Part shown: positions 24,113 to 36,448 of the stretch, piece by piece
Numbering within the stretch: position 1 is the first letter of the stretch
How the letters are laid out: each line of letters opens with the position of its first letter
Assembly: GCF_023278565.1 (NCBI RefSeq)
Contig: NC_064672.1
Location: 496,001 to 560,000 of the forward strand
Direction: 5' to 3'
DNA from: Colletotrichum lupini
Lineage: Eukaryota; Ascomycota; Sordariomycetes; Glomerellales; Glomerellaceae
Length of the DNA stretch: 64,000 nucleotides
Position numbers and translations under genes: made by a program
Notes under the pieces: generated by a model
What the model saw: only the letters and a program-made list of their open reading frames with translations
Database searches by the model: none
What the model was told of the DNA's origin: nothing

Positions 24113-24941
24113 GTACCTTAATTGTATTAAACTTAAGTCGAGTATTTATTAAAGTTTAAATCGCGATCAGGAGTCTTGACCTCCCCACCATCCTTTACTT
24201 GAGTTGAACTTCATTTCTCTAATCTTCTTTAAACTTCCGCAACTCATCTCTCTACCCTTGAAAGGGGCAGTCGATGGTAGCGTAAAACTAGTGTGATCGG
24301 TGAGCAGGGCCCCTAGAATAATCTCAAACGCAAGGGTCGGAAGCGTTGGGAAACAGGCATTACGAGCGGGTCTCGAGGTAACCTCCACAACATCGTCCGA
24401 TCGGACCATTGACCGTCACTAACTAGCAGAGCCCTAGCCGGAGAATACGCGGTCCCCTATGATGCATACGTCCGGAGTCAGGGCTTCTTGAATTCGAAGA
24501 CGCATCGCAACCAACTTGCATCTTGATGCCAGTAGAAAGTCTCACGTTCAGAAGGGCCTGATTGTGCCGCGAGAATGTATCGTGGCACGCGGAATGCAGT
24601 CTGTTCATCTCTTGTCCTCCGTGTAGACTGAAAAGGGACTTTGTCCGCAAGCGCGTACCGACCTTGGAAATACGTTGGTTTCCCTCAAAGGTGGACCGAT
24701 CTGCCTCCAGCGCCTGCCCAAAGTAGAGACCTAGATCCAGTTCAATCTTTTCTTTCCTGGGACTATGCCAGTACTCTTAGCTCTGGAACTTCTCTACTAG
24801 ATTATCATGCGTCTCTTCGCGACCGTCGCTCCGGCCATTCTTGATCTGGCGGGCGATCATATCATCGCTGGTGCCCCATCGAATCAGATTAGCCCTGGGT
24901 GCTATCGGAGCCCTCTGGTCCGATAACTATCACTGGAATAG
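24113..24941. other. Interval between the copia 3' LTR and the tyrosinase remnant
   Basis: About 830 bp. The 5' exon(s) of the tyrosinase should lie here, but I could not identify the signal peptide or start. Short frames on both strands match nothing I recognise. Confidence 0.4.
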
Positions 24942-25142
24942 AGATCCAGCTGCATTGATGCTATCAAATGCTTGACGTCCCTGCCGTCAGAGGGCGATTA
25001 TCTGTAGCACGGTGCCAAGACCCGGTGGGATCACTTCCAGAGAATGCACATCTATGCCCCAGAGCAGTTGCACTTCAATGTGAGTCAGCCCAATCCGCGT
25101 GGCAAATTAGCAGGTAGTTTCAGTATACTGATGTTAGTACAG

Positions 25143-25156
25143 GGTTCTTTCCTCCC
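25143..25156 (+). other. 14-nt micro-exon of the tyrosinase
   Basis: GGTTCTTTCCTCCC is bounded by an upstream TACAG and a downstream GTAAGAG. Spliced to the exon ending HFN and the exon starting CTGGCAT, it gives GSFLPWHRW, the conserved third CuA histidine region. No other reading supplies these residues. Confidence 0.75.
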
Positions 25157-25166
25157 GTAAGAGATA

Positions 25167-27054
25167 AGTCGACCCACCCCCTTTTGGCCACCCCCCCCCT
25201 TTTAGCCACCCTATCAAAACATAATATTAAAACATCGCTACTAACTATACTTAATTAATTAACTATCTTCTACTACTATAATAATATAATTATTATTCTC
25301 CCTAAGTAATTCGACCCCTACGAATTAACTAGGACTAATTAGATAGTTATTAAAGTCTTCTTAAGCTCTTTATATATCCTAAATATTTATAAACTTAGTA
25401 TTTAGGTTTATTAATATACTCTTCTTTTTCTACGGCCTTAATTAGTTAACTTTAGCTTTTAAAACTCGAATATAATACTAAAGTATTACTAAATAATAAG
25501 CTTATTTACTAAATACTTTTTTTATTTTTCTAAATAGTAATTATTAAGTATTATAATCTAAACTAAGCTTTATAAATAACTTTAATTAATCGCAAAGCTC
25601 GCTAGCCTTTTTAAGTATTAACTAGTTAATAATAAACGCTACTAATACCTAGTTAATAGCTTTTTTAATATTATTAGTTACTTACTTAGTATTTACGGTC
25701 TTTTTAGTTAATATAATTAAGTTAAATAGGATTATTAAATTAATAAGTAGTCTAGTTATATTAGGGGGATATAGTCTAGTTACTTTCTACCTACTTCGTA
25801 TATTTAATAACGTTAAACTAACTAAACAAGCTTTTTAATAATAGCTTAAGAAATACCGCTTTCTAACAATAATAAAATTATTTACTATATCCTCCTTATT
25901 AAGCTCCTTCTTATACTTAAACTTAATAAGTCTAAAAATAGCTATATTTAATAGCTAAAAGATATAAGAAGTATATAGTAATAAGAATAATAAGTAAACG
26001 TTATTTTTATAGTATTTTTATATAAATTCTATTATTATATAACTCCTATAGCTATTTAAAACTAATAGTTAAGGCTTATTAAGTATACTAAGCCCCCTAA
26101 GGGGGGGGGGTTTTAATTTATAATAAAAATACTATTTTTAACTATTTAAGGGTAGTCTTATCGGTTATTTAGTTATTATTTATTATTATAAACTCCTAAT
26201 TAGTATAAGGGTTAAGTTTAAATAAAAACTATTATTATTATACTAACTTTCTTTTATATATAATTAGTAATTTAATAGCTTAATTATTAATAAAGATATA
26301 CTTAATTATAAATACCTAAGTACGCGAACTAGGCTCTTTTTTTTATATTATTATAGTCTTTACTTTACCTAAAACTAAGCTATTAAATCCCTTACCCTTT
26401 AAAATACTAATCTTATTTATATCATATTTATTAGCTTATTTAATATTATTAATTTCTAGTATATTAAGTAATTTAAACTATAACTTAATTATATTAATAA
26501 TAGCCTTATTTAAATACCTCGAATTAATAATTTAACTTCTCTAGACCTTAATTAATAAGTTCCTCTTTAAAAAAGCGTTTATCTATTTTTTTTAAGAGGA
26601 TTTATATCCCCCTAGGATCTTAGAACTTACTTAGCGAATTTTATAAGTTATTTATAAGTTAATATAATACTTAGATTATACTAAATACGAACTTATTAAG
26701 CTAGTTAGTTTTCTTATTATAAAAAAAGCTTTTAAAAATTTATAAATATTATTACCCTCGTTTAGTAACCTCTCTTACGGTTATAAAGAATTAACTTTAA
26801 AACTCCGAACTTAATTAAGGCCCGATTAACTAAGAGACCTCTTTTAATAGCCTTAAGAGCCTAAATAACTTTATTTTTAGTATACGAAATTATTATATAT
26901 TGATAAATAAATATATAAAAAAGAATTATATTTAGACGATTTTTATAATTATTATAGTAATTTAAAAATCGTGGGTAGGGTTTTAATGCGGTAGCTAGGA
27001 TAGAGAAATGGGGTGGCTAAAAGGGGGGGGTGGCTAAAAGGGGGTGGGTCGACT
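25167..27054 (-). mobile_element. Fot1/pogo-like DNA transposon, copy 3, inside a tyrosinase intron
   Basis: This 1888-bp element is in reverse orientation to copies 1 and 2, with TA duplications at 25165-25166 and 27055-27056. The single extra base is explained by a 9-C instead of 8-C run in the left terminal repeat. The right end (about 26955-27054, the transposase 5' side) keeps GC. The interior is RIP-degraded with the same transposase remnants on the minus strand. Confidence 0.92.
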
Positions 27055-28229
27055 TAACTCCAAACTTACTTCGATCATTTTCTAAATATGTCAATCGCAG
27101 CTGGCATCGGTGGATGATGTTTCTCTTCGAATCTGAGCTGAGGTACAAATGCTCTTACCAAGGAACACTACCCTACTGGGACTTGAGTCTTGACAATACT
27201 GCGGAAAGCTTCGTCAAGTCGCCAATCTTCGACAACATATACGGTTTCGGGGGTAACGGGCCGTATATCGAGGATATCAGTGATGACGAGGAGTTCCCAG
27301 TCAAGAACCCCGCGGAAATTCCGGGAAGGAGCGGAGGAGGATGCGTCCAGGAGGGTCCATTTGCAAATCTCACGGTTCCCATAGGTCTTGGTGCGTTGTG
27401 AAATTCCGCAAACCACAAGGCTTCTGCCCCTGCCCGGCATCTGCTGACTTCACATCCTGGCAATAGGGTCCTCCGTTGAATCGCACCCCCATTGCCTGCG
27501 TCAAGATTTCAGTCCCACCCTCGTTGCCAGTGCCCTGAGAGACGAAATGATTGACCGTGCGCTCTCTGCGCCGACCTATGGCGAATTCAACTCTCATATT
27601 CAGGGCTACAGTTTCGAGTTTGACGGCCTGACTCTCCACGCGGGCATACATCTTGGCATCGGCGGTGCTGTTGGCAAGGTACGTCTGATCAGACGATGAT
27701 CCTTTCCCATTTTACGGCCCTTTTTGGTTCTTTGCTTTGTTAGTTGTGAAGTTGTGTGGTCTGAGGAAGCTAATGGCCAGGACCAGAATGCGGACATGTA
27801 CTCCTCCCCCGGCGATCCACTCTTCTACTTCGTCCACGGTGCACTGGACAAGATCTGGAACGACTGGCAGCGACGAGGTAAGCATCCTTTTCTGCTCACG
27901 AACTTGACTTTCGTTTCAGTGCCACTTGTGAACAGACCAAGGCACTTGGACAAGCGGCTAGGCGCCCCGTTTTCCCCAGCATAAGAAAACGTTAAAAGGA
28001 GTCGTAGGCTCGATCTTGCTAACGATGGTCATAGACTGGCCCGCGCGCAAAACCGCTATCGGTGGCCCGGACACCATGTTCGCGTACCCATTCAACTTCT
28101 TCGGTGACGTGCCGTACGAGAACAACACGTTGCAATACCTTCTCAAGTACCCTAATTTTGGACAGGTATCCCCATTAGCGACGTGATGGATATCCACGGT
28201 TGTCCGTTTTGCTACGAGTATAACTTGTT

Positions 28230-28799
28230 TGAGCTATCAACTATACCATCTCAGTCTAGTGTGTTAAAGCGGCTTCTGCACTCTAGTCGCAGCATCCGAT
28301 TATACGAATCCGTCGTACAGCGACCAATAGCCGCCCAAGACTGATGAGCTACATCGGCCGCTGTCCTAGTGTGTCGAATCTTGGTTGAGCCGCCGCTGGT
28401 CTGGGAGGAGAATCCGTGCACAAGTTGAGGCGCGGGCTATTGCGGTTTAGGGTCTGGCAGACAAAAGACAAAGACAGCCACGGTGGTCGATGTGCTCGGA
28501 TAAAGTTCCACTACTGAATCAACATCGGAGGCATCCCCATTTGTCCTAGCTTGCGATTGCAAGTCGCTTAAGACGGCAATATTGCGGCGATGTTGTCTGG
28601 AGAGTTCCCGAGAGTCAATTGAATCCCATACCACTGCTAGATTATGTGTGGGTGAGGGGATGGGGCACTCAGTATCACACTCCAATGAAAGCTTAAGTTG
28701 CATTACGCACTTCATAGATAACATGTGCTTAGAGAATGCTCAATCCGATGTAGATACATCGCCAAGTAATTCATGAAGGTGAAATGAAACTTTTATTAA
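28230..28799. other. Intergenic between tyrosinase and rhodopsin-like genes
   Basis: The two genes converge here. A minus-strand frame (28437-28724) looks somewhat protein-like, but I cannot place it in a family or connect it by splicing to the neighbouring gene. Confidence 0.35.
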
Positions 28800-30275
28800 T
28801 CATGGTCTCAATCGACTGCGTGATGGGGACGGGACGAGACGATCATGTGACTCCTGGTCGTCCGCTATCCTCTTGAACCCTTCGGAAAATAGCGACATTT
28901 CGCTCGGCTTTGTGTGAAGTCCCCTTGATTCGACCTCAACTTTTGTTGACCTCAACGGGGACTCATTGATACACCATCTCTCATTTACCTCGACTCCTCC
29001 ATACGTCTTGCTCGGTTTTTGTGGTGATGGAAAGTCGCATAGCTCAGCGGTGGCCTCCTCGTCACGGAGACTGCTGAGACGGCGTATCTCCGATGTAATC
29101 TCGATCTCTTTTGTGATAAAGATGTGGCCGATGCTACTCTGTAGGGTGGGCCAGAAGACGGGTAACGAGGCGCAAATCGTCGCCAAGTTGATCTCAACCG
29201 CAGCGAGAACGATGGGCACGCAGCCGTACCAGCTGGGATCGAGGGTCGGATAAGTGCCCGCTCTCGAGTGTGAAATGCCGATGAGACGGAAGATTCCAAG
29301 AACGTTCACGCTAGCGAAATCGAGTCAGACGGGAAGTGTTCGCTTTGAGATGGAAAGGAAGTTTAAGACATGGAACTTACAGAACACCCATGGTGAACAG
29401 ACCAAGCAGGCCCAAGCGCGACTTCGTCCGAGTTCCAGCCTCCAGGAACAAGGGAATAGGTATCGCAAATACAATCAGGTCCAGTGCAACATTCATTCCG
29501 ACGTGGCTTTCAAAGCTTTTCGCAAAGATAATGGGGTCGCGGGAGCCAAATGCCCATCGAGTATCCGTAGTCGATGAAAGGTCCCAAAAGGCCGACACGG
29601 GAAGGCAGGGGATCCAGGCAATGAAGGAGTAAGCTACACCCCATAGTGCGGTGATGTAAATGACGATAATGGTAACGATTCGAGACTTCGTGTTGCGTTC
29701 AAACATTCGTAGATATTGAAACAGTAGGGCCAATTTGATGAGGGCTGTTGCCATTGGGTATGCGCCGTTGCAGACATAAAAGGCTTTGATGAAATTTTGC
29801 ATGCCGTTAACTCCAAGTAATAGAAAGTGCTTGCCCAGCCCATAATCCGTGGCTGCATTGAAGAGTTAGAGGACCTTTCTTTCGTAGGTAGGCGCCATAG
29901 AATGAAGACACTTACCCACACACGTTGCTATAGATAAAAGCAGGCTTGTGAGCTGCGGGCAAAATGTTAGACATTGAAAATAATGCGAAACGGTTGCCTG
30001 ATAGCTACATACCAAAGATAACACAACGAAGAAGTCATCCCATCCCGGACACCGAGCAATAAATAACCGGACATAGAGTCGAAAGGCACCGCATATCCAG
30101 GCGACAAGCTACGGTAAATGGTCAGAAGCTAGAATTGTCTGGATGTGGTTCATGGGCATCAAGTACCAGAAAGGAAACGACCATAGCCAGGACCGCAGGT
30201 CGTTGGTTGAGAACCGGCACAGGGTCTTTGAGGTTGTCGGCTTTGCCGAGTAATTCAAGTATGGAGCCGCCCATT
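28800..30275 (-). CDS. Rhodopsin-like (SAT4/PTH11-type) integral membrane protein
   Basis: Five exons: 30275-30167, 30108-30013, 29952-29916, 29852-29381 and 29310-28800. Introns are 58-70 bp with consistent phases. Membrane-family hallmarks follow in order: FRLYVRLF with PGWDDFFVVLSL, YGLGKHFLLLGVNG, NFIKAFYVCNGAYPM, IKLALLFQYLRMF, the span IVTIIVIYITALWGV, CLPVSAFWD and VGMNVALDLIVFAIPIP. The last exon gives a final span and a ~110-residue hydrophilic tail. These are the features of the fungal seven-helix rhodopsin-domain family; individual ligands are unknown. At the N-terminus, ATG at 30275 starts a family-like MGGSILELLGK, but the frame then needs one base fewer in the C run at 30239-30241 to reach LNQRPAVLA. 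Otherwise the first in-frame ATG is 30184. So it is either slightly broken or starts late. Confidence 0.78.
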
Positions 30276-33200
30276 TTCTACAAGGGTTCTCGAGATCGGG
30301 GCCGTTGCCGTTTGCATACTCGGGGGGGAGACTTCGAATTCCGTAGGTCGAAGTCCAGCTCGCGGGTAGATTTCGAATCGGAGTTCTCAGCCGTTGGCCA
30401 GCAAGAGTCGGCGGATGGTCAAATAAGACAACTCATTCGGGATTAAATGGAGACAACCTAGAGGGGTTGGAAAGGTTGGACAAGAGCGAAGGGGGGAGGG
30501 GCAGCAATGATAAATGGTTCCCGAAGTCAAGCCCTCCGTCGAGCCGTTCTCGAGATGAACCTGACTGGGGGTGTTTGAGTAGCTCCAGAGAGTGGTGCGC
30601 GCAACACCCTGCAGTGCGGTACCTCGAGAAAGCCGTCAGCTCCAGGGCCCCTGCACACGTGGTATGTGCATTCCGGAAACGGATTCGGGGACACGGCTAA
30701 CCAAGTGCCTTTTTGTTGCTGGCGAACTTGTTTCACCTGATGCAGATAGCACTGGCGTTTTGCGTGGACAAAGACGGTCAAGATCGCTCATGGCTGGCAT
30801 TGGGACGAAGGCCTCAAGGTTCGAGGCTTCCTTGCCACTCACTCTATGTTAAGTTTTGTTCAGTGGACTGCGTAAGTACATGCAGGTTTACATGGTACGA
30901 GCTGAGGTGGTCTCGTCCCCGTCGAATCCCTCTCTCTTCCTCTCTAGTTCTTGCTCCTCGCAAATCTCACCCTTGGAATGGAGACTCGATTCAGTTCCCC
31001 AACTTTCCCACCCAGATGAGAGAGACTCCACAAGCCGATCAGCCGATCAAAGTGCGAAGAGGTCAATAAGAAACGCCCTGGATAATTAAAAATAAATGGC
31101 AAACATACGTAATTTTCGGCCAACCCAAAATTGCTGCTCACAGTGGAAATGTCTTGGTGTTTGCTTCTGCGCCCTCTCTTCTTTTTTCTTCCATGCCGCT
31201 CACCGTTGCTTCTCTATTCCTTCTGCAGCGTTAGACGTTTTTATTGGAGTGGCCCCGAGCGTGCAGCATGCAGATAGACTTAGACATGTTTGAAATGTCG
31301 TGCGTTTTTGCCCCATTCCCATTTCTTCCACATCTCCTTTCACAGTCGTATTTCTTCGCTTAGACGATAAAGTGACAAGCAAACACTCATCACATCATCA
31401 TAAATCACAAAGGGGTTGTGCGGACGGACTCCTTGGCCCTTCCTGGAAGGCAAATGCAACATGAACAGCCATCGTCCCGTCTTTCATCGCAGAGGCGCAA
31501 TTTGTCGGGGACTTCGCCTACCGACTGGCCTTCCTTTCTTGGATTTCTGCCATTTTTTGAGGGGTGGGAAACAGATGAAGGGACGAACAACACACACAAG
31601 ACACCAGTCTTGTTCGTTGCATCCGCTCCCCTGCAGGACCACCACGTCCAAACGAGGGGAATTGGCGTATCAGCATCGGGCAAGTCGAGCCTGGAGGGTT
31701 CGCTCGGACAGCCGCGGCGTCGGACCGTCTGGGGCCAAGGCAGTCCGGGGTCTTTCTAAGAGCCCTCCGTTCAGGATCTACGGCTAGCTTGAGTGGAGAT
31801 CGCTGGATCAGTGACGATTGTCTCTGTGCTTACTCTTCAATCGCATCCGGACCATGTTTCTTTATTACCTACCTACCGGCTTCCCGGACTTGCCTTTTTC
31901 TTTTACTGCCGGCCCAAATGGTCCTAGAAGGCTTTTGCTACGTCGATGGACAAGACTCCCTTGGTGAGACATGCTGAGGGGCCGCGGGATGATCGACACC
32001 CATTGGTAGATCTAGCCAGACCAGAGAGCTTTGGCCACCGGAATAAGCAAGCTGTGCAACGCTGGCACTGAGCTGGCGAACTTGGCCTGGGGATTATCGA
32101 TAATTAAGCGTCGTATCAAAAGTTTGGGCGTTGTCACGATTGATTTCCCACTCATGGTAAGTCGGCTCTCACTTGGTCAACTACTATTGCATGAAACAGT
32201 CACCGGCTGCTCATAGCAAAGAAAACTCATGGCAACTCAATCTACATCTACTAATTCTGACTTCTGCCACGGAGAAGATGCCAGTTCTAGCTAAGCATGC
32301 CGCTTCAATTCAGCCAGCTCGCTTCCGCATGGCCTCTGCGCAAGCCACCGTAGTCCTCCGGCACCGTTGACTTGGGTCCAGCGATAACTTTAGCGATATA
32401 CCTAGAGAGCTGGTTCGATTCCAACAATCTGGAATTCCTCCGAGTCAGATGCAGTTTAACTCGTCTGACAGTGAGTCCATTTTGGGCAGGGATTCAGCCA
32501 CATCTTCTTTGAGAAATCGAGATTATCTCGCGTCGGGAGGCAGCATAGACCTCCTCTGAGAACGGTCTGGCATCGGGAAGCGCCCCGTGAATTGTTTACA
32601 AGAAGACGCATGAGTCGAACTGGGTTCACCAATACATCGAATGAGTTTATGGTTAGACTTCGATGATCGATCATGTTGGCGTAGCTCAGCCTTGGCCGGT
32701 GCCTCTTCCTGCCTCTGCGAGCGTGATGTCCTGGCGCCGGCACTCCATATGACAGGCAAAAGCCACCGAAATCATCCCTAAGAAGCGCCTCATAACCTTC
32801 AGATTCTCGTTAATGGAGTCGAAACATCTCAAATGTTTCAAGCACAGAAGATCACGTTTGTGTGGATGGAATGGTGCATAAAGCCATGCCGACGGGATGC
32901 CTTCAACACAACTGATGAACATTGAAGCCAGTAATAGCCTATTTAATAACGATAATTACTGTCTTCACTATTCATCGAGTCCTTGGGCTCAGAATCAAAG
33001 CCGCATCCGGCTGTTGCCAGCATATTGTCTCGTTTCATGATGTCTCTCACAACAACGAATACACATGTCAACAGCAAGCCACCACCCAGATGTCTTTGCC
33101 TCACGGACTCCGACTGCCACGCGACGTTCAGGTCATCAGGCTATCCTGACAGCACCACAAGCCAGCCTCACCAGAGACTATGGCATTATAGCCTACTCTC

Positions 33201-35824
33201 CTTTGCCCGATTTGTGAATCCGATGGAGTGGGGCATCGGCCGATATTGGCCAAAGCGTTATCGACCTTCCGGCCAGAATGAGGTCTGGCTCATGTTCGTG
33301 GCGCCGGGGCTGAGAGTCCGGCGGCTGTGTCGGTTCGGACCCACGTGAGCTAGAGACTCTTCCGGCCGAAAGACCTTCAAAAGAGTAAGTTCCAGGGTAC
33401 TAAGGCTCCTTGGTCGGCGGAAATCGCATCCGAGGATTGTGGTTCGCGGCCTGATTACCATGACCGCTGGCTTATTCACATAAGAACCGCATCGGGGATG
33501 GATCAGGGCATTATTCGTCCTGCTGCGGCCCAGCAATCTGGCATCGCGACGCCAAGGGCGCTGCTGCCAATCCTGCACTTAGACAAGAGCGGCAGGCAGA
33601 CGTTCTACTTTCTCCTATTGCCAATACTTGTAGGAGAGTCCATACACGTTCTTTGGGAGAATTCTCGATGGTAATCCCACTAGGTTTCCTGCTTCATAAT
33701 CCCGACCCGGAGACGGTACGGGCACCGGAACTAAGAGCCTGCCTCGCCGAAACAAAGGTGGCGGCGAGCGAGGTCATATTGGTCCACTGAGCGTTTGATT
33801 CTGGATCAAAAGTCAATTGCGTCAAAGGCTCGATATCAACGTCGAATCAGTGGCACCCTCAACGGTTTGTCTAATGTTTGATTTCATGTTCGGGGTTCCG
33901 TTTCCGTCAACAGTCACCACGATTGCTAAGGGAGATTGCTCCCGTGGGGTTCTGGCACAACAAGATTCCAGAGCTATCCATGTCGAGGTCCTTGTTCCTC
34001 AGTCCCACTTCGATTCGGCTCGAAGCGCGCTGGGTCGACGCGATCTAGTTCTTCAGGGTGCATCTTTAGTATCCGGCGCTAGCATCTACAGGGCCTCGCA
34101 TCATCTCATCTAACCTCCCACGTAGCCTTGACTATTGGGTGACTTTACGACTAAATAATACAATTACTATGTACTCAACAATACTTCATCGTCCCAGCAA
34201 CCACACCGTCAGACTTTACAGAAACAGAGACCTTCTGAAAATCATCTAAAGCAACGCCCATGCAACTTACCTAGAATGCATCTTTCGATGGAAAGGCTGC
34301 ACACCGTTGACTTACCTGAATAGTGCCAAATAGTCTGAGCTTGAGCTCACACTATGTGATATCCAGACATGCCAAACAACGATACTTCTGCTTTATTCTG
34401 GTTAGTGTCCTTTTTTCCGAAACAGTACTGCTAAGAATACCGTACAGTTCAAAACTCAGACAAATAGGCTTCAAGACGCCTAGCATGTTACCGTAGCCCA
34501 GGCGCAGATTCATGAGGACCTGAGTCAGGAAGCTCATGCGGTGTGAAGGCTCGAGGAAATGGTGAAGGCATAATCTCACGCTTACCTCAAGAGATGAAAT
34601 TTTGTAACCCGACTCAAGTTACAATGCATTTCTTGGAATCATCACCGTCGTGGCTATATTACTCATCTGATGCCGCTTAAGGAAGGGGCAGAGATAACTT
34701 AATGAGACCTTGAGACTACGGAAGCGGTGTTTGAAGCTAGCAGGGGCAAACAATGAGACTCAGTCTCCCTACCACAGGTGAAATGCAGAAATTTCTCAGG
34801 GTATCGCTATACTCCAACCTGAAACGCACAGATGCAACTGGAAGTAAGAATGAATGCCCTCTGGGAAGAAAACCGGCGGACTCGGCACACCAACGAGAGG
34901 AAAGAAACGCTCAAGGTACTTCAAAAAAGCAAGTCCCTAGACTTGCTACATAATGCCAAATTCCGCCGGGTCGCCTATGTGATCACAGATCAGGATGATC
35001 CGGGAGTATTCCTGCTGGCGGAATGCTGCAGTGATAGGTCATGAGTAGCAAAGATCGCTCAATGTCGGCACACACAGTCACAGTTACTACTTCTCAGATG
35101 GAAAGTTTACATGCTGAGGACATGAAAGTGGCTTCCAGAAATAATTTCACGGAAGTTTCTATTTACCAGAACCGGCTACATGATGCATCCGTCTCTCGGG
35201 TGTGGCTACGCGCATACGGGAGAGTAATATAGGGCAAGCTTCAGCAACATTGGCTCGGATTCCTGCCATGAATTCGTGATCGTGCTTCATCACCAAATAT
35301 CACAGGCTTTCAGCACGTCTTACGATTCTTCATTCCAGTGTTGAACTGCTGCTGAAGCAAGCCCCCTATTGATCTCTCACACGTCTATGTACTATTAAGA
35401 ACTGCTACACCCGTGGTCTGACCATAATTGAGGGTACCTTCGCGGCTCAGTCTAACTTTTCGAGTTCAACCACCTTATCTACCTTAAAGCATGCGTTGAG
35501 CGTGTCACATATCATGACGCTGAGTGGCCAGCTTTGGCTTCCATCGTCTTGATCTAGGTTACAGAGTGCCTTGGTAAGGAATTCGATTCGCTGATTCTGT
35601 CTCCGCCACTACTTCAAGCTGCTACATAAGGCGACGAGGCTATTTGGTATGTAACGCGTCCCTCATGCACAAAAGCCTCCGACTAGAGTGCTATAAATTG
35701 TAATCGTTAGCCGGACGCAATCTAATCTCTTTCACCATTTGCACCCCCGAAAATACTATCTGAACACTCCAATAAGACCGATTTTATTGCTCATTTGCTA
35801 CCAAAGAAAAAGAGAAAAGACACC
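30276..35824. other. 5.5-kb interval with no recognisable gene
   Basis: Composition is normal (not RIP-like), but neither strand yields a family-like frame or a joinable exon set. The frames at 31405-31787 overlap on both strands and look random. The best small candidate is plus-strand 34832-35041, which reads like a charged helical peptide (LEVRMNALWEENRR, then RVAYVITDQDDPG), but it has no partner exons. A TATA-like element near 35692 precedes the next gene by about 130 bp. Confidence 0.4.
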
Positions 35825-36448
35825 ATGGCCGCCGCCTCGCCTCAAACGGAGACATTCTCCGTCTTTCTGCAGGGATACCTTTCACGCCCTGATCACTTCT
35901 TCGAAGTAGTCTCGCCCGGCAGCAATCCGCAACCACCCAACCTGATCCGAAAACGATTCATCTTCAAACAGGCCTCTTTTAGCGGATTCACGACCGATCT
36001 CGATCCGAGTTTGAACCCCATGCATGGACAGATTGGTCTCTATGTCTCAGGCTTGACGGACCCAGAGGTCCAAAAACTAGACGACTTTACACGGAATGTA
36101 GTCATGTCGACATGCATGAAAATGCAAGGCAAGGTGTCACTCATGTGCAACCACGGAACGGTCTGTATGAGGGAGGTTACTCTTTGGTTAGGGATCCCGA
36201 GGAATCAAGTGACACAAACCTCGAACGATATTCAGAATCAACAATTTGCTGGTCACGGAAGTGGACCTAGGGCCGGAAATTCCAGCAACATAGCGAACCA
36301 AGCAGCTCAACCCTGGGATGGATTCCAAAACCAGATCGACAACGGGAATGGATCCTCATCATCCTTCGGCAACGTTCCAAATAGTACCGTTGGAAACAAC
36401 AGCCAAAAACTGAGCCAAGATCTCAACGGCGCTGCACGGGCTGCTTGA
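35825..36448 (+). CDS. Hypothetical protein with an Asn/Gln/Ser-rich tail
   Basis: One exon of 207 residues. The start at 35825 is chosen because CACCATGG is a strong context; the frame is open upstream but without an ATG. Residues about 1-130 are mixed and fold-like (FSVFLQGYLSRPDHFFEV, KRFIFKQASFSGF, MHGQIGLYVSGLTDPEVQ). They include three Cys near residues 103-117 (STCMKM, MCNHGTVCM). Residues about 140-207 are low-complexity (Asn, Gln, Ser, Gly), probably disordered. There is no signal peptide or membrane span. I do not recognise the family. Fungal genes with such tails are often nuclear or RNA-associated, but nothing here proves it. Confidence 0.6.
   Translation: MAAASPQTETFSVFLQGYLSRPDHFFEVVSPGSNPQPPNLIRKRFIFKQASFSGFTTDLDPSLNPMHGQIGLYVSGLTDPEVQKLDDFTRNVVMSTCMKMQGKVSLMCNHGTVCMREVTLWLGIPRNQVTQTSNDIQNQQFAGHGSGPRAGNSSNIANQAAQPWDGFQNQIDNGNGSSSSFGNVPNSTVGNNSQKLSQDLNGAARAA

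Larger units (their letters stand above)
24942..28229 (+). pseudogene. Tyrosinase (type-3 copper oxidase), intron hosting a Fot1-like transposon, plus stop and frameshift
   Basis: Exons with matching phases are 24942-25079, 25143-25156 (14 nt), 27101-27390, 27467-27678, 27781-27877 and 28035 to about 28165. The CuA histidines are in RMHIY, LHFN and PWHRW; the CuB histidines are in LHAGIHLG and FVHGALDKIW. All six copper ligands remain. A thioether-type Cys is not evident. Three lesions or oddities are seen. An in-frame TAG at 25005-25007 could come from CAG by one C-to-T change. A 1.9-kb transposon sits in the intron 25157-27100, which would otherwise be 54 bp. A shift of frame at about 28166-28173 separates NFGQ from the expected tail ISDVMDIHG. 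The family oxidises phenols to quinones, for pigments or tailoring. Start not found. Without splicing data I call it a pseudogene. Confidence 0.83.

Noticed and set aside
31405..31787. Overlapping open frames on both strands
   Set aside because: Neither resembles a family and neither connects to a plausible exon.
32345..32445. A possible tRNA because of GGTTCGATTCC near 32412
   Set aside because: Only the T-loop-like box is present; no A box, no D arm and no acceptor stem could be paired.
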